Source of the DNA: an uncultured Chloroflexota bacterium
GTDB lineage: Bacteria; Chloroflexota; UBA11872; VXNJ01
Direction of reading: 5' to 3'
Assembly (NCBI GenBank): GCA_913043205.1
Contig: CAJWLF010000005.1
Location: 56,902 to 120,901 of the forward strand
DNA: 64,000 nt
Part shown: positions 1 to 8,255 of the stretch, piece by piece
Position numbering within the stretch: position 1 is the stretch's first letter
Layout: each line of letters opens with the position of its first letter
Made by a program: the position numbers and the translations under genes
Notes under the pieces: generated by a model
Told to the model about the DNA's origin: nothing
What the model saw: only the letters and a program-made list of their open reading frames with translations
Database searches by the model: none

Positions 1-557
1 TGCAAAGTGCGGATGGTATAAGTGTCTACAATGAATCTAGGTAGCTTTGCTGCGTAAAGCATGATTGTGTCTGCTGTTTCTTCCCCTATCCCCCAGACAT
101 CTAACAAAGCTTGCCGCATCTTTTTGGCGGGTTGCGATAAATACTGGGCAATGTCGCCGTTCGAATCCCTGCGTATTGCGCTACAGAAGCTCTTCAGTTT
201 TAGAGTTTTTTGATTGTAGTGGCCTGATGGTCTGATTAGATCGGATAAATCAGCGTCTGGTAATGACTCGATTTCTTCGACTGAGAGCGCCCCATGGACC
301 TTTAAATTATCCAAAGCCCGGGTTGCGTTTGTCCAGGCCGTATTTTGAACCAGGATGGCTCCCACACATATCTCAAAAGGGGTTTTTGCTGGCCACCAAG
401 TTTGTTTTCCATACTCTTGGCGAAGACTATCGAGTACTCCTATCAGAGCTTCTCGGAACTGTATAGGAGACAGTGATCCATATACATGTTTAATGTCCGA
501 ATCCGTAAGACTCGCTCCTGTCGATCGATACCTGTTGGACTGTTTGTGCGAACACAC
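1..557 (-). CDS. HhH-GPD DNA glycosylase, endonuclease III / MagIII-like (3' end cut by window edge)
   Basis: Base-excision repair glycosylase of the endonuclease III fold; the C-terminus lies beyond position 1. Reading the minus strand gives a WWPAKTPFE segment, then AILVQNTAWTN, then the helix-hairpin-helix LLDVWGIGEETADTIML and the catalytic-Asp region FIVDTYTIR. Bifunctional Nth enzymes have a Lys in GVGRKTA; here the position is Glu (GIGEETA), so a monofunctional alkylpurine glycosylase such as MagIII is more likely than a true Nth. The only standard in-frame start is GTG at 557, with an aggag about 12 nt upstream. This makes the gene overlap the 3' end of thrS by about 68 bp in another frame. 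The family call is firm, the start is not. Confidence 0.72.
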   Translation of the reverse strand, partial: MCSHKQSNRYRSTGASLTDSDIKHVYGSLSPIQFREALIGVLDSLRQEYGKQTWWPAKTPFEICVGAILVQNTAWTNATRALDNLKVHGALSVEEIESLPDADLSDLIRPSGHYNQKTLKLKSFCSAIRRDSNGDIAQYLSQPAKKMRQALLDVWGIGEETADTIMLYAAKLPRFIVDTYTIRTL

Positions 558-2247
558 TAGGCGTAATGGCTCCTATGTCTTCACCGTTGCGGAGCCTGAC
601 TGAAACATTGTTAGCCTCCACATCGCGGTCTCCTGCAATTAGCATGTACGGAACTTTCTGTTTTTGCGCGTCCCGAATCTTGCGATTCATGCGTTCGCCT
701 CGATCGTCGACATGGATTCGAATCCCGTGACTGGCTAATTTGAGAGCTACCTCGTTACAGTATTCAATGTGTCGGTCGGCTATTGGGATCAACACCGCCT
801 GGACCGGGGCTAACCATACAGGGAATGCTCCGGCGAAATGTTCTATAAGGATTGCAGTAAAACGTTCGATTGAACCTAGTAGTGCTCTATGAACCATGAC
901 GGGTCTTCGTCGACTTCCGTCAGAATCTTCGTAGTCAATATCAAATCGCTCTGGGAGATTGAAATCGACCTGAATTGTTGAAAGTTGCCATTGGCGTCCA
1001 ATGGCATCTTCAACCATCACGTCTATTTTAGGTCCGTAGAAAGCTGCTTCCCCTTCCACTCGTTGATATTCAATGTTTTTTTCGGTTAGTGCATCGATAA
1101 GCCCTTGTTCGGCCAACGTCCACATCTCATCTGATCCAACGTACTTTTTGTCCCTATTTTCGTCACGAACACTGACAATGAGCTTAAGGTCTGTAAATCC
1201 AAAAGTGCCTAGCATTTTGTATGCAATGTCTAGTGCTCCCCCCACTTCTTTTGCAAATTGATCATGGCGACAAAAGATATGAGCATCATCCTGGGTAAAT
1301 CCTCGAACCCTCAATGCGCCGTGCAGAACTCCGGATCGTTCGAATCTGTACACCGTGCCAAGTTCGCCGTAGCGCAGAGGTAAATCACGATAACTTCGAG
1401 TCTGAGAATCGAAGATCTGTACGTGAAATGGACAATTCATCGGTTTGTTTATGAAGGACTGATTTTCCAGCTCCATTTCAGGAAACAAGCCATCTTGATA
1501 CCACTGTGTATGGCCACTAATATCCCAAAGTTTTTTCCGCCCTATATGTGGGGTAAAGACGATGTCATAGTTATGTTTGCGGTGCTCTTCTCTCCAATAA
1601 TTTTCAATGATTTCCCTAAGGACTCCTCCTTTTGGGTGCCACAGTATTAGTCCGGCACCGACATCTGTGTTAGTGGAGAATAGGTCTAATTGTTTGGCTA
1701 GGATACGGTGGTCTCTCCGGCGGGCCTCTTCTAGACGAGCTAGATGGGTTGTTAATTCGTCTTTGGTTGGGAAGCTTGTAGCGTAAAGTCTTTGTAGTTG
1801 AGGGTTGTTTTCATCTCCCAGCCAATAAGCACCAGCAACCGATAATATTTTGAAATGGCCAATCTGCTTTGTTGTTCCCACGTGCGGCCCCCGGCATAGG
1901 TCTAAGAAGGGACCGGATTTATATAGCGAGATGGGTTCCCCACTAGAAACCAAATTGTTGATTGCTTCTACCTTGTAGGTCTGGTTCATGCTGGTGAACA
2001 GTTCGATGGCGGATTTCCCATCTATTTCTTTGTATTCAAAATGGTCCGCAGATTTTGCTAGGCGGCGCATGCGTTGTTCGATTTCCTTGAAATCATCGGG
2101 GCTTAATTGTCTGGGAAGCTCAAAATCGTAATAGAAGCCATCTTCGATGGGAGGGCCGAATCCAAATTGCGCGTCTGGAAACATTTCTTGCACTGCTGCT
2201 GCCATTACGTGAGCGCAAGAATGGCGCATAGTATCTAGTTCATTCAT
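490..2247 (-). CDS. thrS: Threonyl-tRNA synthetase, short form lacking the TGS domain
   Basis: Charges tRNA-Thr in the cytoplasm. The 585-residue protein starts directly in the second additional (editing) domain with HSCAHVMA; the roughly 60-residue N-terminal TGS domain of the E. coli enzyme is absent. The class II catalytic core follows, with the zinc ligands recognisable as Cys in MNCPFH, His in TQDDAHIFC and His in MVHRALLGS. A C-terminal anticodon-binding domain (AVLIPIADRHIEY onward) completes it. The ATG at 2247 starts the open frame and no in-frame upstream extension encoding a TGS domain is visible. No T-box leader is evident upstream. A HhH-GPD glycosylase follows and overlaps its end. 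Confidence 0.96.
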   Translation of the reverse strand: MNELDTMRHSCAHVMAAAVQEMFPDAQFGFGPPIEDGFYYDFELPRQLSPDDFKEIEQRMRRLAKSADHFEYKEIDGKSAIELFTSMNQTYKVEAINNLVSSGEPISLYKSGPFLDLCRGPHVGTTKQIGHFKILSVAGAYWLGDENNPQLQRLYATSFPTKDELTTHLARLEEARRRDHRILAKQLDLFSTNTDVGAGLILWHPKGGVLREIIENYWREEHRKHNYDIVFTPHIGRKKLWDISGHTQWYQDGLFPEMELENQSFINKPMNCPFHVQIFDSQTRSYRDLPLRYGELGTVYRFERSGVLHGALRVRGFTQDDAHIFCRHDQFAKEVGGALDIAYKMLGTFGFTDLKLIVSVRDENRDKKYVGSDEMWTLAEQGLIDALTEKNIEYQRVEGEAAFYGPKIDVMVEDAIGRQWQLSTIQVDFNLPERFDIDYEDSDGSRRRPVMVHRALLGSIERFTAILIEHFAGAFPVWLAPVQAVLIPIADRHIEYCNEVALKLASHGIRIHVDDRGERMNRKIRDAQKQKVPYMLIAGDRDVEANNVSVRLRNGEDIGAITPSVFAQTVQQVSIDRSESYGFGH

Positions 2248-2425
2248 GGCCTTGTGTGATTCCCTGAAACGTATTGTGAATGTATATCCGTGAAGGCAAG
2301 GATACTAATGATTGCTTGTTTTGTTTACGTAATAAAGCAGTTTTTGCGGTTATTCTGTCAGATGCATGGTGCAAAACAGCTGGCCGAGCTTGTATCTAGT
2401 CCCGTTGAGCGGTCACAATAACCAG

Positions 2426-3334
2426 ATGTTTTTCATGATCTTACATGTTGTTTGCAATGCCGCTTGGGCGATGATGGCTAGGCAACTTCGCACTAGCGAA
2501 CCTGTGTTTTCATATGTCGTTTCTCTGGCTTATATGACGTCGTTTTTCATAAGCCTGCTTGCTATGCAAGGTTCCAAATTTGACTGGGAATGGCAAGTTG
2601 TATTGTTTGGAATGATAAATGGTATTCAGTTGCAACTTGCCATGTTCAGCCTTTACTACCTAATTGAGATGGGTGGTATGGCAATAGCATTTACTGTTGT
2701 CCGTCTATCAATCGTGATCCCAACTGTTGGATCTATATTGATTTGGGGTGATGCCCCTAACGCAGTTCAAATGTTAGGAATTTTACTTATACTGATATCG
2801 ATACCCTTGATAGGCCGAGATGTCACAAAAGCTGGCAATACGCTAGGGATGTCATACTCAAGAGTAATAATGATAGGGACAATAGTGCTAGTAGGGATAG
2901 GGTCGCTAGCAGGAAAGTCATTTAGCAATATGAAGGTATATTCAGACACATCTGAATACTTAGTGTTGTTGTTGTTTGGAGCAAGTTTAACGGGGCTGCT
3001 GACATGGCCCTTTATGGCGAAACTGTCTTTTACTTCGCACAAACTAGCTTTGAACCCAAGAGCTTTACGGTGTTTTTTTACGGATACTCGTCAGGGGGTT
3101 ATGCCAATATGGGCATATGTGTTAGTGATGGGGTCACTTCAGTACGTTCATAATCTGGGTTTAATGGAAGCCCTGGATTTAGTGTCTGGAGCGATACTGT
3201 TTCCATTAATTGCGGCAACCTACCTTTTGATTATTACACTTGCTGATTGGTTGATATGGAAAAAGCGTTTTGGCAAGCACGCAGCTATCGGTATGTTGGT
3301 TGCAGCAGCAGGCATAGTTGCAGTTAATTTCTGA
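2426..3334 (+). CDS. EamA/DMT-family membrane transporter (first of a tandem pair)
   Basis: An integral membrane protein with about ten hydrophobic segments, resembling the EamA half-repeat architecture of drug/metabolite exporters. The motif LIWGDAPNAVQMLGILLIL corresponds to the conserved W-G-E plus helix at the end of the first EamA repeat. The substrate cannot be predicted. An in-frame ATG at 2366 would add 20 non-hydrophobic residues. The ATG at 2426 is preferred because it gives MFFMILH, aligning with MFFVIGH of the paralog 76 bp downstream. The two proteins are similar along their length and may work as a pair. Confidence 0.8.
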   Translation: MFFMILHVVCNAAWAMMARQLRTSEPVFSYVVSLAYMTSFFISLLAMQGSKFDWEWQVVLFGMINGIQLQLAMFSLYYLIEMGGMAIAFTVVRLSIVIPTVGSILIWGDAPNAVQMLGILLILISIPLIGRDVTKAGNTLGMSYSRVIMIGTIVLVGIGSLAGKSFSNMKVYSDTSEYLVLLLFGASLTGLLTWPFMAKLSFTSHKLALNPRALRCFFTDTRQGVMPIWAYVLVMGSLQYVHNLGLMEALDLVSGAILFPLIAATYLLIITLADWLIWKKRFGKHAAIGMLVAAAGIVAVNF

Positions 3335-3410
3335 CCAACGAAGCCCAGGCACTATATAGTCACTAGTTGATTACTTTGTATGTTGGAATAATTTAAGAGG
3401 CGATCGAAGT

Positions 3411-4316
3411 ATGTTTTTTGTAATCGGACATCTGATTGGGAAACTTAGTTTCACTAATCTGGCCCGTTACGCTCGTAATGATACGCGCACTTACTTCCTT
3501 GTTGGTGGTACTAATTATTGCATTGCAATGTGTGCTGCGATTATTTGGGCTTTATTGAGTCGTGGTGAAATCGTTTTTGAGTGGCCGGCGATCCTGTTGG
3601 GTGCTTATGAGGGGTTTCAGTACCAAATTATGTTTATCGTGCTCTTTGCAACTATTTCTCTTGGCGGTATGGCTGTAGCTTCCACAATTAATCATTTTTC
3701 AATTATCGTTCCAGTGATAGCATCCATGGTTTTATGGGGAGAGGTACCACCCACCGCTCGCATAATAGGAACGATTGTAATATTGATTTCCATGCCTTTG
3801 GTGGGCCTAGATGCTCAAAGGCGAGCTCGCAGTAGAGGAATGAGTTCTTTTGCCTTTCCAGCATTGATGGCTGTGAGTTTTGTGATGTTAGGTACAGGCC
3901 AGTTGGCAGCTAAGGCGTTTGTTGAGTTGCGCGTGGACTCAGCTCCGGCAGATTATGCAGTTTTCTTGTTTGCTGCCGCTACTCTATCTACGTTGTTGAC
4001 TTGGCCATTGGTTGTGCGTTTAGCAAACAGGGAGATAGCTTCTGACAAGATTAAATGGAGAAAGCTGCAATCGGCGAATAGACGATTAGCGATTTTTGTA
4101 GGGATAATGTTAGGACTGTCAAACTTTATACAGAATATATTGCTTGTTGAAGCACTTGCCATCCTTCCCGCTACGTTGATATTTCCTTTAACAGCGGCAT
4201 CATTTTTGCTTCTTGTGACTTTGGCTGACATAGTGATTTGGAAGCAAAAGTTTAGCAGTGCGACTGTTACAGGTATTGCGTTGGCGGGCGTAGGCCTAGT
4301 GCTGATAAATATATAA
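3411..4316 (+). CDS. EamA/DMT-family membrane transporter (second of a tandem pair)
   Basis: Paralog of the preceding gene, same strand and same topology (about ten membrane segments). It carries VLWGEVPPTARIIGTIVIL at the end of the first half and ends in a typical last EamA helix. A gaggcgatcgaagt stretch precedes the ATG, giving a plausible ribosome binding site. The head-to-tail arrangement suggests recent local duplication and possibly a heterodimeric transporter, as in small multidrug resistance pairs; that is inference. Substrate unknown. Confidence 0.8.
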   Translation: MFFVIGHLIGKLSFTNLARYARNDTRTYFLVGGTNYCIAMCAAIIWALLSRGEIVFEWPAILLGAYEGFQYQIMFIVLFATISLGGMAVASTINHFSIIVPVIASMVLWGEVPPTARIIGTIVILISMPLVGLDAQRRARSRGMSSFAFPALMAVSFVMLGTGQLAAKAFVELRVDSAPADYAVFLFAAATLSTLLTWPLVVRLANREIASDKIKWRKLQSANRRLAIFVGIMLGLSNFIQNILLVEALAILPATLIFPLTAASFLLLVTLADIVIWKQKFSSATVTGIALAGVGLVLINI

Positions 4317-4408
4317 AACGGAATTCTGTTGCTCTCCTTAGCCGCTGGCGGTAGCCTTCTGTAGCTTGATCCATTTGATGTCTGAACTTAAATAGAAAGG
4401 TCGAGATC

Positions 4409-4936
4409 TTGGTTAGCAATCTGGCGCGACGTGGTTATCTAATTCTGGTGATAGCTATAACGGCAACTTTTCTAATTGTAGCTTGTGAGTCGGGCGGCCG
4501 GGCAGACCGTGGGGGCTCAGATGGTGCTCTCAAAGTGGTTGAAACCACGAAAGTTGAAACTAAGAAAGTGGAAGCCCAAAGGGCGGAGCCTGAAGCTATC
4601 GTTGAGAGCGATTCGAAGCAAAATGTTGCGGTTGTTGAGAAACAAATGGTGGATTCTAGCTCGGATAAGGCAATAGCACTTTTTAAAGACAATGCATGTG
4701 GAGCTTGTCATGTCGTCAAGAATGTTCCTGGGGCCATTGGCGTGGTAGGTCCTGCGCTGGATGGTCTTTCTACGCGAGATACGATAGCTGGGGGCGCATT
4801 AACGAATACAAAGGCCAACATAATAAAGTGGCTTACAGATCCACCAGGAGTCAAGCCAGGGACGCTGATGCCTAAGCTGACCCTATCATCTGCAGACATG
4901 GAAATCTTGGCGGATTGGCTAGTAACGCTACCCTAG
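4409..4936 (+). CDS. Membrane-anchored (lipoprotein) monohaem cytochrome c
   Basis: Electron-carrier protein outside the cytoplasmic membrane. The N-terminus is a lipoprotein signal with lipobox LIVAC (Cys26). A charged Glu/Lys/Val-rich linker of about 60 residues follows, then a class I cytochrome c domain with haem motif CGACH (Cys97, Cys100, His101) and a likely distal Met in GTLMPKL. The domain resembles the fused cytochrome c of cytochrome oxidase subunit II and small soluble cytochromes. The start is TTG at 4409 with a gaaagg Shine-Dalgarno; no ATG fits ahead of the signal peptide. No oxidase genes are adjacent, so its partner is unknown. Confidence 0.85.
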   Translation: MVSNLARRGYLILVIAITATFLIVACESGGRADRGGSDGALKVVETTKVETKKVEAQRAEPEAIVESDSKQNVAVVEKQMVDSSSDKAIALFKDNACGACHVVKNVPGAIGVVGPALDGLSTRDTIAGGALTNTKANIIKWLTDPPGVKPGTLMPKLTLSSADMEILADWLVTLP

Positions 4937-5290
4937 GTTATCTACCAGAACGCCCTTCCAATTTAATCCATCCATTTGGGGACCATGAATGCCCGCATCA
5001 CTTAACGCTTTTCTGGACTCGAAAATTGAAACCAACATTGTGCTGGTCTGAGTGATCAAATTTTAAGGTAGACATTATTCAATCCGATGATAGTCATTGG
5101 ACGTTATTCCACGGTGACTGAGTGTTTTTGACTGATGAAATAAGTTGAACGGAAAAGACTAAAAGATAGCGGCATGGATTCATCTGAGATTGGAAAATAA
5201 TTTGGGTTGAATAGAACAATTTTCTATCGGGTTGCGAATTGCGTTGATATCTTTAAATTCAAACTCTCCAAGTAAAAATAGGTCGAACAT
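4937..5290. other. Intergenic stretch with no recognised feature
   Basis: About 350 bp between the cytochrome and the glycosylase gene. I see no convincing ORF, RNA fold, repeat or intrinsic terminator. It becomes AT-rich towards the downstream gene and presumably carries its promoter. Confidence 0.4.
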
Positions 5291-5923
5291 ATGAGTAACG
5301 TGCAAATCCTAAAATCTGCTCAAACACACCTCCAGAAGGTGGACCCGACAATGCTTGGATTGATCCGTACCATTGGTGATATCAACCTTCGGACCCGTGA
5401 ACCAAACTTTGAGTCTCTGGTTAGGATCATTGTAAATCAGCAACTATCAAACAAAGCAGCGAATACTATTTTTGAACGAGTTAAAGATGCCTGCAGTTGC
5501 TCTCCTTTGACGCCTCAAAATATATTAAATTTGGAATCAAAGGATTTCCGTAAGTGTGGACTCTCAAACTCTAAAACTATATTCGTCAAGAATCTCGCAG
5601 AGTTGTGTGAAAATAAACCAAACTTCCTTGCGGAGTTAAACAGTTTGCCTACGCAACAGGCGCACAAAGAACTAATAAAGATTAAGGGTATTGGAGTGTG
5701 GACCGCCAATATATTCCTAATGTTCTGTCTCGGTCGTGAAGATATTTTCCCCTACGGAGATGTAACGCTTACCAAGGCGTTAAATATTCTCTACGGGATT
5801 AAACTCGACAGGCGAATACCACAGGAAGATCCTACCATTGAAAGATGGTCTCCATTTAGAAGTGTTGCGGCGTTATATCTCTGGGAGTGGATTGACCGCG
5901 GCATGCCCCAAATAATTCGCTAG
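5291..5923 (+). CDS. DNA-3-methyladenine glycosylase II (AlkA-like)
   Basis: Removes alkylated purines from DNA. The 210-residue protein has the HhH-GPD core without the N-terminal domain of E. coli AlkA. Visible are the IIVNQQLSNKAANTI segment, the helix-hairpin-helix IKIKGIGVWTANIFLM and the catalytic aspartate in PYGDVTL (Asp157). The hairpin residue equivalent to the Nth lysine is Val/Trp, consistent with a monofunctional glycosylase. It is convergent with the restriction endonuclease gene downstream. This is the second HhH-GPD glycosylase in 6 kb, but the two are separate subfamilies. Confidence 0.88.
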   Translation: MSNVQILKSAQTHLQKVDPTMLGLIRTIGDINLRTREPNFESLVRIIVNQQLSNKAANTIFERVKDACSCSPLTPQNILNLESKDFRKCGLSNSKTIFVKNLAELCENKPNFLAELNSLPTQQAHKELIKIKGIGVWTANIFLMFCLGREDIFPYGDVTLTKALNILYGIKLDRRIPQEDPTIERWSPFRSVAALYLWEWIDRGMPQIIR

Positions 5924-6048
5924 GGAGGACAACAACGTTAAATTCACAAAGTTTAGTAGGTCAAAAACCACAATGATCTTATCGCGTGGATCAGTGATTG
6001 AATAGATGCTCTAATAAGAAGATAACAAAATTGTAAAAGAAGAAACAG

Positions 6049-7110
6049 TCAGAAATCCAAATAACCTCTGTCCTCAAAAAAAGACTGGATTTTCTCTGAA
6101 CCGCTGGTCATGGGGAACTCTAAAGTTATTTGCTCAACCAATCTCTCTAGTATCTTTGACCCAAGTATGTGAGATAGTTTTCCACACATTGCTCGGGTAT
6201 ACCATTTTTCTAGTTCGTTGAGAGTAATGACAGATTGCACTCGCCCCTTCCACCCTAGTTGATTAATAAGTGATAAAATGATCCTTTCCTCTGCATCTTT
6301 ACAAACAATTACTATGCGGTCTGCATTCACACTCTCAACTATATTTTCTGCCATTTCTTCTGAAATAGTAAGGTGCTTTATTTGGATTGCTAGACCAAAA
6401 TTACCCCACATATCTAAACCACGGTCGGCAGCATTTGCAACCCCAACCCGAAACAGTTTTGCCGATTTTTCTGGGTGACTGTGTGGAAACTCGTTATTAA
6501 AGACTTTCTCTGAGAAATCCGCAAATTCAGAAAATATTGGACTATTCGGATTGTTCACTGAAATATTTATATTTATATCCATTTCGTCAATTAATGTCTC
6601 GAAAAGACTGTAGACAACAATTTCATAAATCTTGTCTATACTCCTCTTCAATCCCGGTCTTTCCTCAATATGGGTTAAAAAGGTTAATAAAGAAAAGTTT
6701 TCAGGTTTTGATTTGTTTGCATAGGAGGCGACATCCTCAATATCCGTAAACCGCTCCTTGAATCTTTTGTAGATCTTTTTTTCCACCCCTCCATCTGTTC
6801 TTCGGTTTTCTTCGCCGAGAACAACCAAGAACTTTGGGGGTATAGCATTTGATTCGAATAGGTTATCTTGGAACTTCGCAGAAGAAGTCGATACATTACC
6901 AGTAAGTAATTTTGTTACTTTATCGCGCCATGCTTTTGACTTCTTTCGATATGTCTCGAGATCCCCCAGGTCAATGTCGCGTTTAACCCTATCTCGGTAT
7001 AGAATTTCGGCAATTTGAATAGGTTTATACAAATGCACTCTTGATTTTTTTATGACCGATTCTAAGGCACTCAGTGCCTTATCGACCTCTGGAGCAGTTG
7101 ATTCCATCAA
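6049..7110 (-). CDS. HaeII-like type II restriction endonuclease
   Basis: Predicted to cut unmodified DNA. The N-terminal part (VHLYKPIQIAEILYRDR, DIDLGDLETYRKKSK, VSTSSAKFQDNLF, NAIPPKFL) matches my recollection of the HaeII restriction-enzyme family, which recognises RGCGCY. The pairing with a C5-cytosine methyltransferase fits, since HaeII has an m5C partner. The start overlaps the end of the methyltransferase gene by 32 bp in a different frame, so the methylase is made first and translation is probably coupled. The gene appears more AT-rich than its neighbours. The specificity is inference; the R-M role is well supported by context. Confidence 0.72.
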   Translation of the reverse strand: MMESTAPEVDKALSALESVIKKSRVHLYKPIQIAEILYRDRVKRDIDLGDLETYRKKSKAWRDKVTKLLTGNVSTSSAKFQDNLFESNAIPPKFLVVLGEENRRTDGGVEKKIYKRFKERFTDIEDVASYANKSKPENFSLLTFLTHIEERPGLKRSIDKIYEIVVYSLFETLIDEMDININISVNNPNSPIFSEFADFSEKVFNNEFPHSHPEKSAKLFRVGVANAADRGLDMWGNFGLAIQIKHLTISEEMAENIVESVNADRIVIVCKDAEERIILSLINQLGWKGRVQSVITLNELEKWYTRAMCGKLSHILGSKILERLVEQITLEFPMTSGSEKIQSFFEDRGYLDF

Positions 7111-8170
7111 TTAACTCCAATTGTTTCTCCTGTCTCTGAAATTCTGGTTTTTCCATCATCGAAAAAAGCATCTGTTCTGCGATTAAACGGATGACAGGAA
7201 CAGAAACCGAATTCCCGGCAATTTTTTTGACTTGAGTATATGAGACATTTATTTGAAAGGCATCCGGAAATCCCTGCAGTCTTAGCATTTCTCTGCCAGT
7301 CAATCGTCTTTCTCCATTTACCACTAAGTAGTTGTGACTGCCACCTGCCCGCAATGCACACGAATAAGGTAATGGGGAAATGTTACCACCAATATTTTCG
7401 TGCCAAATAGATGGATAAACTGGATTCGTTTTCAGTGCTGCATACCGTTTTCTTCTAATGCGCTCGGATAAAAAGAAATTCTCAGGTATTTGGTCGTTGG
7501 GTTCTAAAATTTGAGATAGTGATATATGTTGACCAGTCGATTTTGGGAATGAAAATCCAATTTCCTCATCAAAACCTACAATATAGATTCTTTCACGTTT
7601 CTGAGGTAATCCGAAGTCTAAAGTGTTTAGCACTTTGTAGTGTAGAGTATACCCAAGGTCTTTGAGACTGCTTTTTATAACCCTAAAGGTCTTATGATTG
7701 TCATGTGTTTTCAACCTTTTTACATTTTCTAGAAGAAATGCTCTAGGTTTCTTCGCTTTAAGTATTTTCTCGATATTAAAAAAAAGGGTTCCCCTCGTGT
7801 CAGAAAAACCAAGACCTTTGCCCGCGATACTAAACGCCTGACAAGGAAATCCACCTAATAAGATGTCGTGATCAGGAATTGCGTTTGGTTCGATATCATT
7901 TATGTCCCCAAAAGGGCGTTCTTCAAAGTTATGTTCATACATCGATTGTGCGTGAGAATCTATTTCCGATGTAAAAACATTCTTACACCCAAAATAATCG
8001 AACCCTAATCGAATGCCCCCTATGCCAGCAAAAAGGTCAGCGGTCCGTAACTTCTCACCAAAAGTTAATAATCGTTTATTACTAGTTTGCCCAAATTTCA
8101 TGCTTTTAACCTGATGATATGTAATAACTTCTCTGGTTGAAAAGTTCCACCCACAATGTTGTCTCCCCAT
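7079..8170 (-). CDS. DNA (cytosine-5-)-methyltransferase of the R-M pair
   Basis: Methylates cytosine to protect host DNA from the adjacent endonuclease. The ordered C5-methylase motifs are present: I (DLFAGIGGIRLG), IV with the catalytic Cys (GGFPCQAFS, Cys110), VI (LLENVK), VIII (QKRERIYIVG), IX (RRLTGREMLRLQGFP) and X (GNSVSVPVI). Two starts are possible: ATG at 8170, with ggtgg 7 nt upstream, or ATG at 8101, just before the conserved core. The longer form is given because a -10-like TATTAT lies close upstream of it. The gene precedes the endonuclease, a common order that allows protection before cutting. Confidence 0.93.
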   Translation of the reverse strand: MGRQHCGWNFSTREVITYHQVKSMKFGQTSNKRLLTFGEKLRTADLFAGIGGIRLGFDYFGCKNVFTSEIDSHAQSMYEHNFEERPFGDINDIEPNAIPDHDILLGGFPCQAFSIAGKGLGFSDTRGTLFFNIEKILKAKKPRAFLLENVKRLKTHDNHKTFRVIKSSLKDLGYTLHYKVLNTLDFGLPQKRERIYIVGFDEEIGFSFPKSTGQHISLSQILEPNDQIPENFFLSERIRRKRYAALKTNPVYPSIWHENIGGNISPLPYSCALRAGGSHNYLVVNGERRLTGREMLRLQGFPDAFQINVSYTQVKKIAGNSVSVPVIRLIAEQMLFSMMEKPEFQRQEKQLELIDGINCSRGR

Positions 8171-8190
8171 CCTATATCCACCACAAACTT

Positions 8191-8215
8191 TTTAACCTTT
8201 AACCTCTGTATAATA
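8191..8215 (-). promoter_or_regulatory. Candidate promoter and operator of the R-M genes
   Basis: On the minus strand a TATTAT -10-like hexamer (8215-8210) is followed by two adjacent copies of GGTTAAA (8204-8191), placed where a transcript would begin. Tandem direct repeats over a start site are typical of self-limiting R-M regulation. No separate controller (C) gene is visible, so the methylase itself would be the candidate regulator. No convincing -35 was found. Confidence 0.3.
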
Positions 8216-8255
8216 GGTGAATAGAAATAAAATAAATAAACCTCCATAGATAAAT

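Noticed and set aside
2248..2425. T-box leader for thrS
   Set aside because: No T-box sequence, specifier stem or terminator-antiterminator pair can be seen upstream of thrS.
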